Source: Pegoplata infirma (Eukaryota > Arthropoda > Insecta > Diptera > Anthomyiidae). Taken from it: a DNA stretch of 64,000 nt. The position numbers and the translations under genes were made by a program. The stretch is taken from contig OY992536.1 of assembly GCA_963921195.1 (NCBI GenBank), positions 106,976,778 through 107,040,777 on the forward strand. Reading direction: 5' to 3'. This document shows, one piece after another, positions 23,068 to 34,960 of this stretch; positions within the stretch are counted from its first letter, which is position 1, and every line of letters starts with the position of its first letter. Below the pieces are notes generated by a model. That model was not told the origin of the DNA. It saw only the letters and a program-made list of their open reading frames with translations, and did no database searches.

Positions 23068-23645
23068 TAACTATATTTATGGAAATAATTTTATACCAAA
23101 ACAGGTGTTTATTTTAACTACTAAAATTTCTCCAAAAATAAATAAAACAAATGTAAGGTTATGTTTTATTTATATTTTTGTGCATTTTAATACATATACA
23201 GATCAAATACCAGAGTAATAGTAAAATCAAGAGGAATGTTGATTTGTAATGTCCGACCGAACGCACTTTTTCAGAACGAACCCGTACCCTAACCCGAACC
23301 CGAACCTGAACTTCGGTAAATTTTGCAAAGTTCACCCGAACCCGTACCCGAACTTTTTTTTATTTAAAAAAAAGTTGTTTCTGCGAATAATTATGAAAAA
23401 AACAACTAAAAAAAGTCTTTTTTTATTAGTTGTACTATTTTATAGCTAAAAATTAAATATTTTGTACTTGTGTATTAGTCCGGAGTAATTTTTTTTTTGA
23501 CAAAATCGTCTAGCATGAAATTCTAAGAAAAAATGCCGAACAAACCATGTCTCAAAAATCAGTTTTGACCCCCCCCCCCCAATTTTCAAAAATAGTTTTG
23601 CACGATATACGACTTTTTTAACTGGGCTTATTATTTGAAATATAT

Positions 23646-23794
23646 TAGAGGTATTCAGAGTCTTGTTGCCAGCCCTGGCAATGTAGCAAAAGAGTACTTC
23701 TGTCAAAAAATACATGTATTTTGAAAAGTAATTTTGAAAAGTGCTCTTTTACCACCAGTGCCAGGGCTGGCAATCAAGACTCTGAATACCTCTA
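23646..23794. mobile_element. Small foldback with TAGAGGTATTCAGAGTC ends
   Basis: TAGAGGTATTCAGAGTCTTG at the left and CAAGACTCTGAATACCTCTA at the right are exact inverses; TGCCAGCCCTGGCA is an internal palindrome. 149 bp. No target duplication recognised. Confidence 0.65.
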
Positions 23795-23963
23795 TTGTTT
23801 TACTAACAAATTTTACTTTTATTTTATATAAAGAGGTGTACTTAGTATTTTTGGGTACGGGGAATCCATATTTGATATTTATTTTTCTCTAAACCGCCGC
23901 TAGAGGGCGCTAAAAAACAAAAATCTGGTCTTGGGTCTTCAGATTTTTTTTATTATGAAGCCA

Positions 23964-24656
23964 GATACTCTAAGGAGCCATTTAGACATTCCCATTTACA
24001 GTTTAATTAAATTCCAAAAACTCGCGATTTTATTCGCGATTTTAATTTTTTTAAAATCCACAAAAAATTTAAAAGTGGTAAACTACACCATTCTTTTATT
24101 GCCACAATTTTTTAAAGATTTTTCGTTTAAAGTAGAGGGTTTTAGCTTTCAATTTTAATTTTTTAAAGATCTTCAAAGTACATCGATAAACGATTTGAAA
24201 ATCCTAAAATCATTTGTTAACAAAATTAAAAAAAAAATTCTTTTATATAGGCATAATTTAAAAAAAAATATTAAAAATAGAAAAGTTTTGTGTCCTATTA
24301 AAATGATGACCGATTTTTTTTGTAAAAATGTCATACTTTCATAATACGTTAATTAAAAAAAAGTCAAAAGAGGTGAAAGTTGACGAAAAGGCACTAAAAA
24401 AATGCATTTGCATTTAAAATGCATTTTTTTAAAACACAATTTTTTTAACTTTCAATTTTAATGTAGAGGACTTAAGCTTTTAATTTCAATTTTGATTTTA
24501 AAAATCGGATATTTACTTAAGAAGTTATCGCTCACCAAACTACACTACTTTTTCATATTTTGTGATTTTTAAAAAATGAAAATCGCGAATAAAATCGCGA
24601 GATTTTGGAATTTAATAAAACTAAATGGGAATGTCTAAATGGCTCCATAGTGTATC
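23964..24656. mobile_element. Foldback with GGAGCCATTTAGACATT arms
   Basis: AGATACTCTAAGGAGCCATT and CGCGATTTTATTCGCGATTT at the left return inverted as AAATCGCGAATAAAATCGCG and AATGGCTCCATAGTGTATCT at the right. Arms pair for most of the 0.7 kb. No clear target duplication; it directly abuts the next foldback. Confidence 0.65.
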
Positions 24657-24665
24657 TATGTACAC

Positions 24666-25989
24666 TAAAGGTGTCCTTACGACTAAGGTAATTTTTCAAA
24701 ATCACTTTTTAATACCTGGTAGGGTCCTAAATTGTAGTTTAGTATCTAAAAATTAGTGAGCCAACATTTGGGGACAATCGGATAAAAATAACTCGTGCCG
24801 AAAATGGATTGAAGTTTTTGGACACTCGTATGTAATGAAAAAACCCCTTTTTTCTAGTTTTTGGAAAAATATTGGTATATGATATTTTTTGTCAATTTTT
24901 TTGTTAAATAATATGAAAATGGTAAATAGTTACCTTTCCAAAAAGCTTAAAGAAATTCAAATCGGATAAAAAATAAGCATTTTACGCTTACATGCCCCAG
25001 ACCATTGCACGGTTTTTAAAGCCAGAATTTGAAAATTTTGAAAATTTTTAGGCAAAAAAATAAAAAAAAATAAATTGTACATTATTATCTCATTAAATAC
25101 ATGTTATAGATGAAAACTATAAGATATGGTAGTCTAGCTTTTTTTTCATTTGGCATGGGTAGTGATATAATTTCAGCGGTTGTAAAAGAAAATGTGTTTT
25201 TCTATAATAATTAAGCAAATATGGAAAAAAAATTTCTGTATCGTACGATACGAAGTGTAAAACATAAATTCTGTTAATTTTTGGAGAAATCGGGCATCTT
25301 TAACCCCTTTTTGTCGAGGTGAAATGACAAATTTGGAACATTATACATTTCTATAATACAAAATATCTGCATATATCCGATTTTTCAAAAGTTACAGAAT
25401 TTACGTTTTACCCTTCGATCCGTACAATAGAGCACAAATTTCCAACATTTGCTAAATTATTGTAGAAAAACGCATTTTATTTGGAATCCGCGGAAATTTT
25501 ATCACTACCCGCGCCAAATAAAAAAAAATCTTGACTACCATATCTGATATTTTTAATCTAAAACATGTTTTCAATTTAATCATAAAGTAAAATTAAATTT
25601 TTATTATCTTTTTGCCAAAAAATTTTGAAAATTTTGAAATTCTGGCTCTGAAAACCATACAATGGTCTGGGGCATGTATGCGTAAAATGCTTATTTTTTA
25701 TCCGATTTTAATTTTATTAGTCGTTTTGGAAAGATAATTTAATACCATTTTCATATTATTTCACAACAAAATTAACAAAAATTATCAAATACCAATATTT
25801 TTCCAAAAACTAGAAAAAAGGCGTTTTTTGTTCATTTAAGAATGCCCCAAAACTTCAATCCATTTTCGGCACGAGTTATTTTTAGCCGATTGTTCCCGAA
25901 TTTTGGCTCACTCATTTTTAGATACTAAAGAACAATATAGGACCCTACCAGGTATAAAAATGTGATTTTCATTTTTAAGGACACCTCTA
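24666..25989. mobile_element. 1.3-kb near-complete palindrome of hAT type (TARAGGTGTCC ends)
   Basis: Ends TAAAGGTGTCCTTA and TAAGGACACCTCTA with an exact 8-bp duplication ATGTACAC (24658-24665, 25990-25997). The two halves are inverted copies almost to the centre near 25310: for example GCCCCAGACCATTG at 24994 against CAATGGTCTGGGGC at 25661, and CCGAAAATGGATTGAAGTTT against AAACTTCAATCCATTTTCGG. Confidence 0.85.
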
Positions 25990-26249
25990 ATGTACACAAT
26001 CTAAAGATCTCAGGTCAAAAAATACCCTTTTTCTCGTGCTGATTAATGGAAAAGTCGTATATCGTACAAAAATATTTTTGAAAATTGGGGGGGTCAAAAT
26101 TGATTTTTGAGACATGGTTTGTTCGGCATTTTTTCTTAGAATTTAATGCGGAATCCAAATATCCTAGACGATTTTGTCAAAAATTTTGCGGTCAAAATAT
26201 GGCCGAACACCGAACAGCGGCCAACGTTCGGTCGGACACTATTGATTTG

Positions 26250-27639
26250 TCATCCAACTTCAGCAAAACTCTCCATAAAAAAAATTCTACTGCTTCTATA
26301 TTACGAAATTATTCCTGGGGGTATGCACCATCGCGACCTAAAAATTCCAGTTCTCTGCCTTCTGCTTTAAGATTCAGCTGGTGTAAAAGAACGTTTAAAC
26401 AAAATTAATTAAAAATGATTGTAAAACGATTGTAGTCAATACTTACTTAATATTTATATTCCGGTCGGAGAAAAAACTTCACTTTCTGGATCACAATCTT
26501 TTATGATATTTTTTTGTTCACTCAAAATGACAGTTGTTTTCAATTCCTTGTTAAGTGTTCATTTTAATCTTGATAAAATTCAATTGTTGACGAGAAAATT
26601 GACATTTATTAGTTTTTTAAGAAATAAATTTAATTATTTCTTTGCATTAAAATAAAACTAAAAAAATAGGATAAAGAGAAGAAATTTTTTAATCCCTATG
26701 TGGTTTAACATATAACCCATTTCGGATTTAATTCGAAGTTTTAATAATTTTTTAGGGTGCATTTTCTTAGAACTTGAATACTTTTTAGAGGGAAAGCGTT
26801 GAGAACCAATTGTAAAAATGTACTGAGATGAATTACAAATTTTATTGCTAAAACATATAAAAATTATTTCAAAAAACATATTCTCTTAAAAAAAAACTTA
26901 TAAATGACTTCGACATATTTGGGTTTATTATAAAAACTGTGTAGCAAAAGTTGTTCTTTTGCATTTTTCTCTGAACTTATTTATTTTTTGTTTTAAGGTG
27001 CGTAAGTTGCTCGGTTTTCACGTGAAAATCTGTCAAACTCCATATAAAAAAACATACACATCGTCTTTACAAAAGCGTAAAAATATCGCTGAAGAGGTAT
27101 TCTGCTCACTGATGAAAAACCGGTAAAATAACCCGGTATATGTTGCAGCAGTACACATCGACACCATTAGTAACATTTTTTTTAAATTGTACAGACCATT
27201 TAAAAAGCGGTGAAATTTAATATTCAGAAATAAAAAGAAGCATTTATAAGTTGTTGGTACTGTAAACATTAATTAATTTAGATAAATTGGTAAAAATTAC
27301 AAAAAAAAAAATTGTAAATTAAAGTTATTTTGTGTATGACGATGCACAAAACATAACCAAACATATGACTGTCAAATTTTCGCTACAAATTAATTGATGT
27401 TTCGAAACATTTTTTTTCACCGGTGAACAACTTACTTAGCTTTATGTTAAAGGTACTAACAAAGATTTTTAAGTGTTATTAAACATTGTAAAGAGTGTAA
27501 TCTCATTCGTGAGGTTTTAATATATTGTTTTTTTACAAAAAATGTGGGTTTTTAATTTTTGCGGGAATTCCCGGGATCCCGGGAAATTTAAAAATGAATC
27601 CCGCTTTTCCGGGAAATGAAAAAGTCCGGGAAAAGAAAA
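26250..27639. other. Mostly unclassified AT-rich DNA
   Basis: Frames at 26085-26408 and 26146-26370 run from transposon into flanking DNA and are not genes. A CCCGGGAATCCC-like cluster at 27560-27640 recalls the hAT element at 59365-61522 but no ends were matched. Confidence 0.4.
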
Positions 27640-28340
27640 ACTCTATTCTAGACCAAACGACTCAGAATCACTTTCTGAAACTATTTAGCGATGCCCGTCC
27701 GTCGGTCCATCTAAACGTTGTCAGCACGATACAAATCGTAATTATCAATTGATTTTTATTAAATTTTAAATTTAAGCTTCCTTTGGCCCAAGGACGAAGC
27801 CTGTGGAAATTGGAAATAATCGGTCCATGTTTAGACCTAGCCCCCATACAAATTCCTCTTTATAATTTTGCTACAATGACTTCTAATAACCTTATTATAA
27901 TAGGCACCCATCGAAATTTGGCATATTAACGCATTTTATATTCACAAATCATCATTCCAAGTTTTAAAGAAATCGGACCAGTTCTTCTTAAAGTCCCCTT
28001 ACAAACCACCCTACCTATATTTACATATGAAATTCATGAAAATAGGAAATATTTCATTAAGATTTTGTTTGTAGGTGTTACACCTGTACTTTGGTACCCT
28101 TATGAATTGGACTACCTGAATGTAATTGGACTACTTAGTTTGATCTCAAACCCCATATAAAAACGTTGCCCAATATTCAGTTAAATCGGTCTATTGTCAT
28201 CAAAAGTAAGCCAATTTCACTTAAATTTGGTTTGTGTATGTTTTCTACACAAATTTAAGATCTAACGAAATAAAGATCCAATCGGTCCATGTTTGGATTT
28301 AGGACCTATTTTCTGGAAAATACTGGTGTAGAGTATCATA
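27640..28340 (-). mobile_element. DINE-1-like subfamily B, diverged
   Basis: Collinear with 48643-49350: GACTCAGAATCACTTTCTGA, TTTAGCGATGCCCGTCCGTC, GACGAAGCCTGTGGAAATTG, AGACCTAGCCCCCATACAAA, AGAAATCGGACCAGTTCTTC, CTGGTGTAGAGTAT. Both termini are worn. Confidence 0.6.
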
Positions 28341-28866
28341 CTTATGTATGTTTTACATTTTTGCAAAACTAGATTTTCTTACATGAATACCCATAATATA
28401 AGTTTTGTGAATATTCATTGTACTGTTTCAATTTGCATTTGTATGCAAATTAAAACATGTGTTAATCATACGACTAAAATTGGGCATATGAGCTAATATT
28501 CTTAACCCATATATGCCAATCAGGCGCGGATCCAGGAATTTCATTTGGTAGGGGAGATTTTTTTATTTATTTTTTTTAACCAAAAAATTATAAAACTTTG
28601 TTTGTAAGCGGGGGGGAGGGGTGTTGTGTGTGCATTTTTGTTAATATTTTTAATCTGAAGTAACAAATTGGAAACCAAAAAAAATTTTTTTTCCTTATAA
28701 AATTTTTTTAAGATTTACTTCATAAATAAGGACGTAAATACTTAGTCAAATAAACTGGCCTTTTCAAAGTTATGACTCACTTTGTCTATCATAAGCCATT
28801 TTGTATGATTGAACAGTCATAAAATTAATAATTCTTAAACTCTTTGATATAGTTGTTTTATTCTCA
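28341..28866. other. AT-rich DNA with one hAT-like terminus
   Basis: CAGGCGCGGATCCAGGAATT at 28521-28540 looks like a single hAT-MITE end (CAGGSGCGGATCCAGG type), followed by G-rich GCGGGGGGGAGGGG at 28609. No partner end found and no gene. Confidence 0.4.
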
Positions 28867-30762
28867 GATCGAATTTTCTATAGAAAATATCTCAGATTCA
28901 ACGTTTTTCGCATAGAAAATGTCTCAGATTTTCAGACAATGTCTCAGATTTTATAGAAAAAATATAAGATTCTGCGACATTCTTTCTATAAAAATATTTG
29001 GCAAATTATGATATACTTTTCTTTTAAAAAATCTCTGAAATAATTCATATATTTTTTGTATACAAAAATTCTCAGATCCTGAAACATATTCCATAAAAGA
29101 AAATTATCAGATACTAATAGATATAAGTTTCTAAAACATTTTATGAAGAAATTTTTATACACTTTTCCAAAAAAAAAAATCTTAAATTCTATAATATTTT
29201 TTCTATAGAAAATGTTTTTTTATGGTTTTAATGCATTAATTTTTATTTATGAAAAATATAGAAAAATTAATATTGTTAATCATAATTTCAACAGAAAAAT
29301 TTCCATATTCAGAGACACATTTCCTACACTCAAAAAAAAAGTGAACTAAAATCTGGGAAAATTAACTAAATTTTGAGAAAAAGAGGGAATGATTTGGCTC
29401 CAAAGATTTTTTTTCTTGGTTTTAGTTCATAATTTTCCCAAAAATAAGGAAAATAAAGTTATTTAATTTTAAGCCAATTTTAACTAGAAAATGGGAAAAA
29501 TTATACTTAACATTTTAGAAATAGATTGGGTCCAGACCCTGGACCCATGGGTTCGGACCCCATTTAACTCGAGACCCCGTTGGGTCCTTTAAGGGTCCCC
29601 ATAGATTTTGAACCAAAACTTGTGTCCGTTTCGCTCTAACTTGCTTAGTTTTTGAGATACGGTAATAAGGGATCTGATGGGGTCTTGAGAATCTTAAAAA
29701 CGGGATAACTCAAAAACTATTAATCGGAGGGCTTTCGGGTATTTTGCGGAAGTGTTCTACGAGTCAAGAGCTACAAAAATGCCGTTGGACCTTTTCTCGT
29801 GTTGGCAGTATTTACCGAGATATGTGCATATATAAAATCTCGGGAATTTCAAATTTTAGATCTAAAATTAGGGTCTTGAGACCCCGACAGATATGCAGAG
29901 CTAGGCTATTCCATATTTTTCTTTGTAGTCTTTCTTTTGAAAATTTCATCCGTTTCGCTCTATCTCGCTTAGTTTTCGAGATATCGCCATTTTGAATTTG
30001 TAACTAAATTCTAAGAAGTTATTTACTAAATTCTCAGAAGTCATTAACTAAATTCTAAGAAGTACACTTCCTCAATTCAAAGAAGAGAAATACGATGATG
30101 TTTTTTTTAGTAAATTTTAACTAAACTTGAACTAAATTGTTTTTTAAGAAATATGTCTTAAAAATAAAGATACGATTCTTAGATTTGTGGAAAATTTCTT
30201 TGGCGGTAAGAATTTTTTTCCTAATATTAAAAAAATCCGTTTAAAGAAAACTATGAACTAATTATAAGTAAATGAACTAAAATTTTTTCCTCATAGTTAA
30301 GAAAATTTCTCATTTTTAAGTTAAATTTAACTAAATTTTAGGAAAATTCATGATAAATTTTCAAAGACATTTTTTCCTTAAATTTAGTTATGTCTTTTTT
30401 TTCAGTGTAGAAAAAGTATCAGATTCTGAAACATTTTTTCTATAGAAAAAGTCTAAGACCCAAAGACGTTTCTTCTATAGAAAAATCTCAGATTCCGAGA
30501 TTCTGAGACACTTTTCCTGTAGATAGAATTTCAGATTCTAAGACATTTTCTACAGAAAAAAATGTCTTAGATTCTGAGACATTTTTTGTGTTGAAAATCT
30601 CTGAGTTTCTGAGACATTTTTCCTGTAGAAAAAGTTTCAGATTCTGAGACATTTTCCCCTTAAAAAATGTCTTAGGTTCTATTATTATTATTATTCTTAT
30701 ACAAAAAATTTAAGACTCTGAACCATTTCTCTTTTGGAAAAAGTCTCAAATTCAAAATTGTT
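28867..30762. repeat. Palindromic minisatellite, degenerate, interrupted at 29325-30409
   Basis: About 34-base units built from two dyads, TCTCAGA..TCTGAGA and TTTTTCTATAGAAAAA. Clear units occur at 28867-29010 and 30410-30700, here mostly in the orientation AAAAAGTCTCAGATTCTGAG. The TA element 29327-30407 sits inside one unit. The more regular arrays are at 39069 and 51489. Confidence 0.7.
29327..30407. mobile_element. TA-targeted element (CACTSAAAAAAA ends), copy 1 of an inverted pair
   Basis: Left CACTCAAAAAAAAA, right TTTTTTTTCAGTG, flanked by TA. Flanking sequence ACATTTCC-TA-GAAAAAGT rejoins to a normal minisatellite unit, so the TA duplication is proven by the empty-site unit. The interior has a GC-richer core with GGACCC/GGGTCC words and imperfect internal repeats of TTTGAGATA. 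No coding frame. Confidence 0.85.
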
Positions 30763-31374
30763 TGCGACCTCCTAGTAATGCTGCAACATTTCAAAATTGT
30801 TAAAGCGTTAAAAATCAATGCGTATGATTAATATTACATGAATATATAGAAATAAATTATCACTCATACGCCATAGTATTATTACTTATCAAATAGTGTT
30901 ACCAGATGCGTGGACTTTTCGTCATTTGGTAGAAGATTTTTATGGGTTGAATTTTACCAAATTTTTGGGATATTTAAAACTATTGATTTTTTTGTTTAAT
31001 TTACATTTTTTTATAATTTTTGTCTATTTATCTGAAATAATTAATGTTTACACTGCCAACCAGAGCTTCGAAGGATTTCATTCCTTAATTCGATTTGTCA
31101 TTCTGAGTGAAAATTTAGTGATTGCATTCCGCAATCACATTTTAGCGAATTGAATGAATTCACTTTAGACTCATTCGATTTATAAATATCGAATGCATTC
31201 GTTTTATTTTTCATTCGACTTTCAAAAATCGAATGCATTCGATTTTTTTTTTCATTCGACTTCGATTTCCTTTTCATTCAATTTGAAAAATCGAATGGCT
31301 TAATCATTCATTGCATAAAAAACTTAAAAAAACTAACCAAGATAGAGCAAACCGGAGCCAATTTTTTGTCCATA
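30763..31374. other. Spacer between inverted TA elements, with a CATTCGA word cluster
   Basis: Holds a GCGTATGA hairpin (30817-30872) and, at 31062-31320, a sequence starting CAGAGCTTCGAAGGATTTCA, which is the terminus of the 622-bp hAT MITE family. It repeats CATTCGA/TCGAATG. The other MITE end is not clear. Confidence 0.5.
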
Positions 31375-31950
31375 CACTGAAAAAAAGACATAACTAAAAT
31401 TAAGGAAAAAAATGTCTTTGAAAATTTATCCTAAAATTTAGTCAAATTTAACTAAAAAATGAGAATTTTTCTTAACAATGAGGAAAAAAGTCTAGTTCAT
31501 TTACTTATAAGTAGTTCATAGTTTTCTTTAAATGGAATTTTTAAATATTAGGAAAAAAATTCTTACTGCCAAAGAAATTTTCCACAAATCTAAGAATCGT
31601 ATCTTTATTTTTAAGACTTATTTCTTAAAAAACAATTTAGTTCAAGTTTAGTTAAAATTTACTAAAAAAAACATCATCGTATCTCTCTTCTTTCAATTGG
31701 AAAAGTGTACTTCTTAGAATTTAGTTAATGACTTCTGAGAATTTAGTAAATAACTTCTTAGAATTTAGTTAAAAATTCAAAATGGCGATATCTCGAAAAC
31801 AAAGCGAGATAGAGCGAAACGGGTGAAATTTTCAAAAGAAAGACTACAAAGAAAAACATGGAATAGCCTAGCTCTGCATATCTGTCGGGGTCTCAAGACC
31901 CTAATTTTAGATCTAAAATTTGAAATTCCCGAGATTTTATATATGCACAT

Positions 31951-32712
31951 TAGGGCTATAACCAAATTTTGGCATAGCACCACGTGATGCAAAAAAAAAC
32001 CACACGCACCAAATGCATTTTCTAAAAGTCCTCAAGATTTTTTTTATTAACACAAAATTTATGTTTTTTTTATTTAACAACAAGTAAAAATGTTAAAAAA
32101 ATTCTAATGTCTATTTATTGAAGGAAATAAACTTTAGATTTAAAGTTCGTGCTGGTTTACATAAAGGATAAATATCCTGGACCACCATAGTGGCACATTC
32201 CGCGCAAATATTACTTCTTTGCTGGTTTGGAATTATTGATTCTTCTTTTTCCCAATATCTTAAGAAGCATCTGAGCGTTTTTAAATCTACCTAGCGACTC
32301 CTCCAGAGATTTAAAGTCATCTTCCCTAAATCAGTGATCTGATAACTATATGTCAAACTATTTTCCACAAATAAAGGCACATATTGGGTAAAGCTCAGTT
32401 AGGTAACTTGGTATTAAAATGAACGTTAAAATGTTGTTGGGAAGGTGGGTAGTACCTCATGGGTACCTTCCCCGCACACCTTAGTTTTAGTTTCGGAATT
32501 GATTAAAGCGGAATCATAGTTAAAATAGCTACATTTTGCGATTAAAAAAAATACAAAAATAGTAATTTAAAACTTCATCGCGTTTGGTGCGTGTACTTTT
32601 TTAACATCCGCGGAAAAGTGAAAACATTTTTCTTTATAGTTTTTCACGGTCTATATGACTGTGCTATGCCAATTTTGATATTTTCAAAAAATGTAAAAAA
32701 CTTATAGCCCTA
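31951..32712. mobile_element. hAT-type MITE (TAGGGCTATAA ends) with empty site in the sister copy
   Basis: Ends TAGGGCTATAA and TTATAGCCCTA with exact 8-bp duplication ATGCACAT (31943-31950, 32713-32720). The sister element has the uninterrupted sequence GAGATATGTGCATATATAAA at 29816-29835, so both insertion and 8-bp duplication are directly shown. GGCATAGCAC is repeated inverted near both ends. No transposase. Confidence 0.92.
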
Positions 32713-32787
32713 ATGCACATATCTCGGTAAATACTGCCAACACGAGAAAGGGTAAATTTTTTTATTGTTACGATATTAAGGTCACGT

Positions 32788-33046
32788 CACTCAAAATAAT
32801 TCTACAGTAAAAAATTTAGTAAGTGATTTTGTACCTAAATCTACTAATAATTTACTAATTACCAGTAGTACAGTAGTTTTTTAGTATTTTCAAAGTACTA
32901 AAATTAGTAATTTTTACTAGTTTTGAATAATATTAGTAAAAAATTTTAGTATTGATTACCAACGCCCGCACTAGATCATTTTGGACTAAAAAATTAGTAC
33001 TTTAGTTAAATTTTTAGTTATGAATACCGACGTTTTTTTTTGAGTG
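32788..33046. mobile_element. Short TA-type MITE (CACTCAAAATAATTCTACAG ends)
   Basis: Left CACTCAAAATAATTCTACAG, right TTTTTTTTTGAGTG. TA is kept at the right; the left flank has GT. Inside, AGTAAAA, TTAGTA and ACTAAAA words repeat. Related larger copies lie at 36037-39013 and 49839-50995. Confidence 0.75.
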
Positions 33047-33520
33047 TACTCTATTTATGTAAAATTTTTTTAGCTCTTGACTCGTAGAACACTTCCGCAA
33101 AATACCCGAAAGCCCTCCGAATAATAGTTTTTGAGTTATCCGGTTATTAAGAGTCTCAAGACCCTATCAGGCCCCTTGTTACCGTATCTCAAAAACTAAG
33201 CAAGTTAGAGCGAAACGGTCACAAGTTTTGGTTCAAAATCTATGGGGACCATTAAAGGATCCAACGGGGTCTCGAGTTAAATGGGGTCCAAACCCATGGG
33301 TCCAGGGTCTAGACCCAATCTATTTCTAAAATGTGAAGTATAATTTTTAATATTTTCTAGTTAAAATTGGCTTAAAATTAAATAACTTTGTTTTCCTTAT
33401 TTTTGGGAAAATTATGAACTAAAACCAAGAAAAAAAATCTTTGGAGCCAAATCATTCCCTCTTTTTCTCAAAATTGAGTTAATTTTCCCAGATTTTAGTT
33501 CACTTTTTTTTGAGCGTGTA

Positions 33521-34723
33521 CTCGCTTGCATACCTTGTGTTACGCATCGAATTATCGTTCGGGGACCCCACAAAGTATATTTATCTGTCTTTCCGTCCGT
33601 CTGCAGGTAACAAGATGCAGTCCAAAATAATAGCTATCCTCCTCAAGTTTATCATAAATATGTCTTATGGTCCTTGGCATGTTAACACATTTCTTCTTTT
33701 TAACAAAACTTTTAGTAACGAGTCATTTTTGTCCCCCTATGAATAATAAATGCACACTTAAACGTTTAAAGTTGATGATTTTTTTTGTAAAGGGAGGGCT
33801 TGGAAAAATTTCCAAAAAAAAACTTCTTTCTTCAATAATAGACCAAACCTTAATAAAAACTACCAAAAAAATTTAATTATTTATTAATATTTTTTCGAGT
33901 TTTGTATTTTTTTTAAAGAAATTATGAGCTTATGTTCCAACACACGCTGGTAAGAAATGGGTTAAGTTCGACAATGAAAAACCAAATCAACCTCTGAAAA
34001 ACGCCAATTTTTTAGATGTTTTTTTGTATTTTTGTTAAACAAATGAAACATTTTAAAGTTTGCATAAGTCCAGAGGATAAGAAAATGTCGCTTTTTCGGC
34101 ACGCCCCCTTTTGAGGGCGTAGATAAAAAATAATTTATCTAATAATAAAATTTAGTGTCCGACCGAACAGTTCGGCCAAAAAACGGTACTGGCCAAAGAT
34201 TAATATTTGCAAGCATTTTTAACAGCTTTTTCTGATGGCCGTTTGTTTGTTTAGGCGATAGAAGACTATTCTGACTTTCAAATTTAATGGCGAGGACGAA
34301 GTTAAGCACCAATTTAGATGTTCGTTAACCGAACGTTCGGCGAAATTGAAAAAAGTTCGGTTACCGAACTTCGAAATTGTGGCTTAACTTCGTACTCGTT
34401 CTTAAATTTTACACTCAGATTCGTCTTCCATCGCCTCAACAATTCTTCCCCATATAAAAAAAGTTGTTAAAAGTACTTCCAAATACCAAATTTTTTATTA
34501 AATGACGTTTTTTGGCCGAACTGTTCGGTCGGACACTAATAAAATTGTAAGACAGAATAAAATGAACAACGCAGAATACAATTAACTGGTAAACATCTAC
34601 CGGGAGGGGTAAAGAGTCTCTCCAACAGCCCCCCTGCCCCCCAAACGACCATTCCATTTTTTCCATATTGAAGGGTATTAAAAATTCGTCACAGGCGAAT
34701 TTAACACTTTCACTTGTTTTAAC
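33521..34723 (-). mobile_element. DINE-1-like subfamily A, carrying a hAT MITE
   Basis: Minus-strand reading starts at 34723 with AAAACAAGTGAAAGTGTTAA and the hairpin TTCGCCTGTGACGAA, then ATACCCTTCA. It passes through TTTTATTTTGG-type body sequence and ends with GACGGACGGAAAGACAG and ACTTTGTGGGGTCCCCGAAC near 33560. The GGGTATAAA tail is lost. The MITE 34153-34538 is inserted in the body. Confidence 0.65.
34153..34538. mobile_element. hAT-type MITE (TAGTGTCCGACCGAACAG ends)
   Basis: Ends TAGTGTCCGACCGAACAG and CTGTTCGGTCGGACACTA extend inward through TTCGGCCAAAAAACG/CGTTTTTTGGCCGAA. Exact 8-bp duplication ATAAAATT (34145-34152, 34539-34546). CCGAAC/GTTCGG words fill the inside (34320-34370). 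386 bp. Confidence 0.92.
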
Positions 34724-34960
34724 TACGTGCGCTTGAAAACTGTATGGTTTTACGAACTGAGATTATAATGACATTCTTCCTGTTTCAAATGCGTAAGAAT
34801 ATAGAAAAATTTGAAAAATTATCGGTTAAGTCCCATTTAGTTTTAGCCTGGAAATTGAGAAATCCTTCCTTTATGTATGTATACTTTTATCTCAAATTTT
34901 TTGTATGTATATGGGAATACATATATGATTCCCAAACCGATACTTAGTATATCTATGCCG

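Larger units (their letters stand above)
23247..26241. mobile_element. hAT-type foldback (TARTGTCCGACCGAACG ends) with nested foldbacks
   Basis: Ends TAATGTCCGACCGAACG and CGTTCGGTCGGACACTA are inverted with one mismatch. An exact 8-bp duplication TTGATTTG lies at 23239-23246 and 26242-26249. Arms share GACAAAATCGTCTAG, AAATGCCGAACAAACCATG and CGATATACGACTTTT (23490-23615 against 26049-26180). CCGAAC words crowd the ends. Most of the 3 kb is three later foldbacks. Same family ends as the 386-bp MITE at 34153-34538. Confidence 0.85.
31375..33518. mobile_element. TA-targeted element, copy 2 of the inverted pair, with two insertions
   Basis: Ends CACTGAAAAAAAGAC and TTTTTTTTGAGCGTG with TA on both sides (31373-31374, 33519-33520). 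It is the reverse complement of 29327-30407 over its whole length apart from the inserts at 31951-32712 and 32788-33046. Removing these leaves about 1.1 kb, the size of copy 1. Confidence 0.85.

Noticed and set aside
23280..23360. CCCTAACCCGAACCCGAACC, similar to telomere repeats
   Set aside because: Irregular, few copies, and it is the CCGAAC-type word cluster inside the hAT element 23247-26241.
26085..26408. Two overlapping frames of 74 and 107 codons
   Set aside because: They cross the right boundary of the hAT element 23247-26241 and show no protein feature.
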